From Chloroflexota bacterium (lineage in GTDB: Bacteria > Chloroflexota > UBA6077), in contig JAJYKO010000046.1 of assembly GCA_021788565.1 (NCBI GenBank), positions 1 through 13,948 of the forward strand: a stretch of 13,948 bases of DNA, written 5' to 3'. Below are positions 12,732-13,948 of this stretch, piece after piece. Within the stretch, counting starts at the first letter, position 1; every line of letters starts with the position of its first letter. Under the pieces are notes generated by a model. That model was not told where the DNA came from and made no database searches. It was given only the letters and a program-made list of their open reading frames with translations. Position numbers and translations under genes: made by a program.

Positions 12732-13948
12732 TTACTGTCCCAGATAGATCGCTTGTGAAAAGAGCCTGCTGAAATCGCGCAGGCCGCTCAACTCGATGTA
12801 ACCCACTCTCCCAGCGATTTCCGCGGCCAGCCTGCGCTGCTCCTTCGAAATCAAGGCCAAGCGAGCCCCCGTGCCGGCCGCATTCCCAACCTGCTTGATC
12901 CGCTCCAATGGAACGGGAGGAAGCATGCCGATAGCAACCGCGCTGGCAGGGTCGATGTAACTGCCGAAGGCACCCGCTATTAGGACCTGATCGATCTCGC
13001 CGGCCGTTCGGTTAGCGGCCCTCAGGAGCGTCTCGATGCCGGTCCTCATGGCGCCCTTGGCCAGTTGTATCTCGCGAACGTCCTTCTGCGTTATGGTGAT
13101 TTCCGCCGGTCCCTCGCCGCCCTCATCACGCGTCGCAAGGAGGACCTCGGCTCCCTTTTCCCCTTTACGGACTAGCGGGTGGTCGACCATCCTTCCTCCG
13201 CGGTCCAGTGCCCCCGTGAAATACAGTTGCGCCAGAGCGTCGAGAATGCCGGAGCCGCAGATTCCGACGGGTACTGCGCCGCCTATAGTCTGAATCTCGA
13301 GTCTCCCGTTTGCCACGCGGACGTGCTCTATCGCTCCCGGGGCCGCCCGCATCCCGAACTTGATATGCGCTCCTTCGAAGGCTGGGCCGGAGGCCGTGGA
13401 GACGCTGGTCATGCTGCCGTTATCCGAAAGGCAGATCTCCGTGTTGGTGCCGATGTCCAGTGCGAGCACCAATCCGGTCGATTTCCACAGGCCGGTAGCG
13501 AGGATCATCGCCACGTGGTCTGCTCCCACGTAGGCTGCGATATTGGGGAGAAGGTGCAGGTAGCTACCGCGCGATGTGTTGAGCCCCACGTCGCGCGCCT
13601 TGACGTCCAGAGCCCCACTTACCGCGGGCACATACGGCGCCATCACGAGCTGGTCCGGGGGCAAGCGGAGAAGTAGGTGGTGCATGGCGGTGTTGGCGAC
13701 CACAACCACCTCCACCACATCTTGCGTAGCGACCCCTGACGCTGCACACGTCTCCGCCGCAACATCGTTCAGCCCCCGCACCGCCAGTTCCTGCATTCTT
13801 CTGGCTTCAGCCGGCGCCGTGCGAGCTCGGTTCAGCCGAGAGATAATATCCTCTCCGTAAGCGATTTGCGGGTTCATCGCCCCTTTGCTGGAAATCGTGT
13901 CGCCGGTATCCAGATCGACCAGATAGCCGGCGATCTTGGTGGAGCCGA
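12732..13948 (-). CDS. Corrinoid-protein reductive activator, RACE/DUF4445 type (5' end cut by window edge)
   Basis: ATP-dependent activator that re-reduces inactive Co(II) corrinoid protein to Co(I) in methyltransferase systems (RamA/RACo-like function). About 404 C-terminal residues are visible; the frame runs off the window end. The first visible residues, GSTKIAGYLVDLDTG, are the start of the ASKHA-type nucleotide-binding domain. Further on come MNPQIAYGEDIISRL, LALDIGTNTEICLS, ASGPAFEGAHIKFGM, CGSGILDAL and AGAFGSYIDPASAVAIGMLP, all characteristic of the DUF4445 activator family. An ATG at 13877 exists but lies inside the conserved domain, so it is not the true start. The N-terminal [2Fe-2S] ferredoxin domain expected for the family would be beyond the edge. 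It is 43 bp upstream of the URO-D-fold gene and is probably in the same operon. Confidence 0.93.
   Translation of the reverse strand, partial: GSTKIAGYLVDLDTGDTISSKGAMNPQIAYGEDIISRLNRARTAPAEARRMQELAVRGLNDVAAETCAASGVATQDVVEVVVVANTAMHHLLLRLPPDQLVMAPYVPAVSGALDVKARDVGLNTSRGSYLHLLPNIAAYVGADHVAMILATGLWKSTGLVLALDIGTNTEICLSDNGSMTSVSTASGPAFEGAHIKFGMRAAPGAIEHVRVANGRLEIQTIGGAVPVGICGSGILDALAQLYFTGALDRGGRMVDHPLVRKGEKGAEVLLATRDEGGEGPAEITITQKDVREIQLAKGAMRTGIETLLRAANRTAGEIDQVLIAGAFGSYIDPASAVAIGMLPPVPLERIKQVGNAAGTGARLALISKEQRRLAAEIAGRVGYIELSGLRDFSRLFSQAIYLGQ

Noticed and set aside
1..13948. CRISPR array, tRNA, prophage or insertion sequence
   Set aside because: I saw no regularly spaced direct repeats, no cloverleaf with CCA-type ends and no transposase or integrase motifs; a dedicated scan could still find a short RNA.

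Overview
This window is GC-rich bacterial chromosome with no tRNA, rRNA, CRISPR array, transposase or phage gene that I could recognise. Uncoupled efflux and uptake carriers, a tungsten/molybdopterin aldehyde oxidoreductase, corrinoid-type methyltransferases and short palindromic dispersed repeats suggest an uncultured anaerobic or facultative lineage. A Chloroflexota-like bacterium is my best guess, but that is inference from gene content only.

Left part (1-4200, mostly + strand). A nearly complete IolB/KduI-type cupin isomerase enters from the left edge and ends at a perfect 34-bp palindrome. It converges on a minus-strand gene for a membrane-anchored DUF5666-like protein. That gene is divergent from an OmpR/PhoB-type response regulator and its membrane histidine kinase. 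The 280-bp divergent region holds TGTCAC/TGTGAA boxes spaced exactly 11 bp apart in two clusters. This layout fits binding of an OmpR-family regulator and suggests that the regulator controls both itself and the secreted protein.

Middle part (4200-7020). A hairpin-rich REP-like repeat separates the kinase from a minus-strand operon: AOR-family oxidoreductase, a MoaD/ThiS-like sulfur carrier joined to it as TAGATG, and a small Cys/His-rich zinc-ribbon protein. A composite of a 10-bp palindrome and an 11-bp-stem hairpin lies just upstream of the AOR gene.

Right-middle part (7020-9230, minus strand). A MerR-type regulator and a 14-helix DHA2/EmrB-type efflux pump form an apparent efflux module. 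A 32-bp inverted repeat adjoins a TATAAT promoter in front of the regulator, which indicates autoregulation and moves the translation start to 9128.

Right part (9261-13948, minus strand). Transcription order is a corrinoid-enzyme reactivating ATPase (RACE/DUF4445 type, cut by the right edge), a URO-D-fold methyltransferase, a pterin-binding methyltetrahydrofolate methyltransferase, and a 12-helix MFS carrier. Together they look like most of a one-carbon demethylation system: methyl donor to corrinoid protein to tetrahydrofolate, with an activator that re-reduces the cobalt. The corrinoid protein itself is not in the window. The URO-D-fold enzyme lacks the usual His-x-Cys zinc motif, so its substrate cannot be read off from known relatives. 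This incomplete, atypical cluster is the best candidate here for something not yet described.
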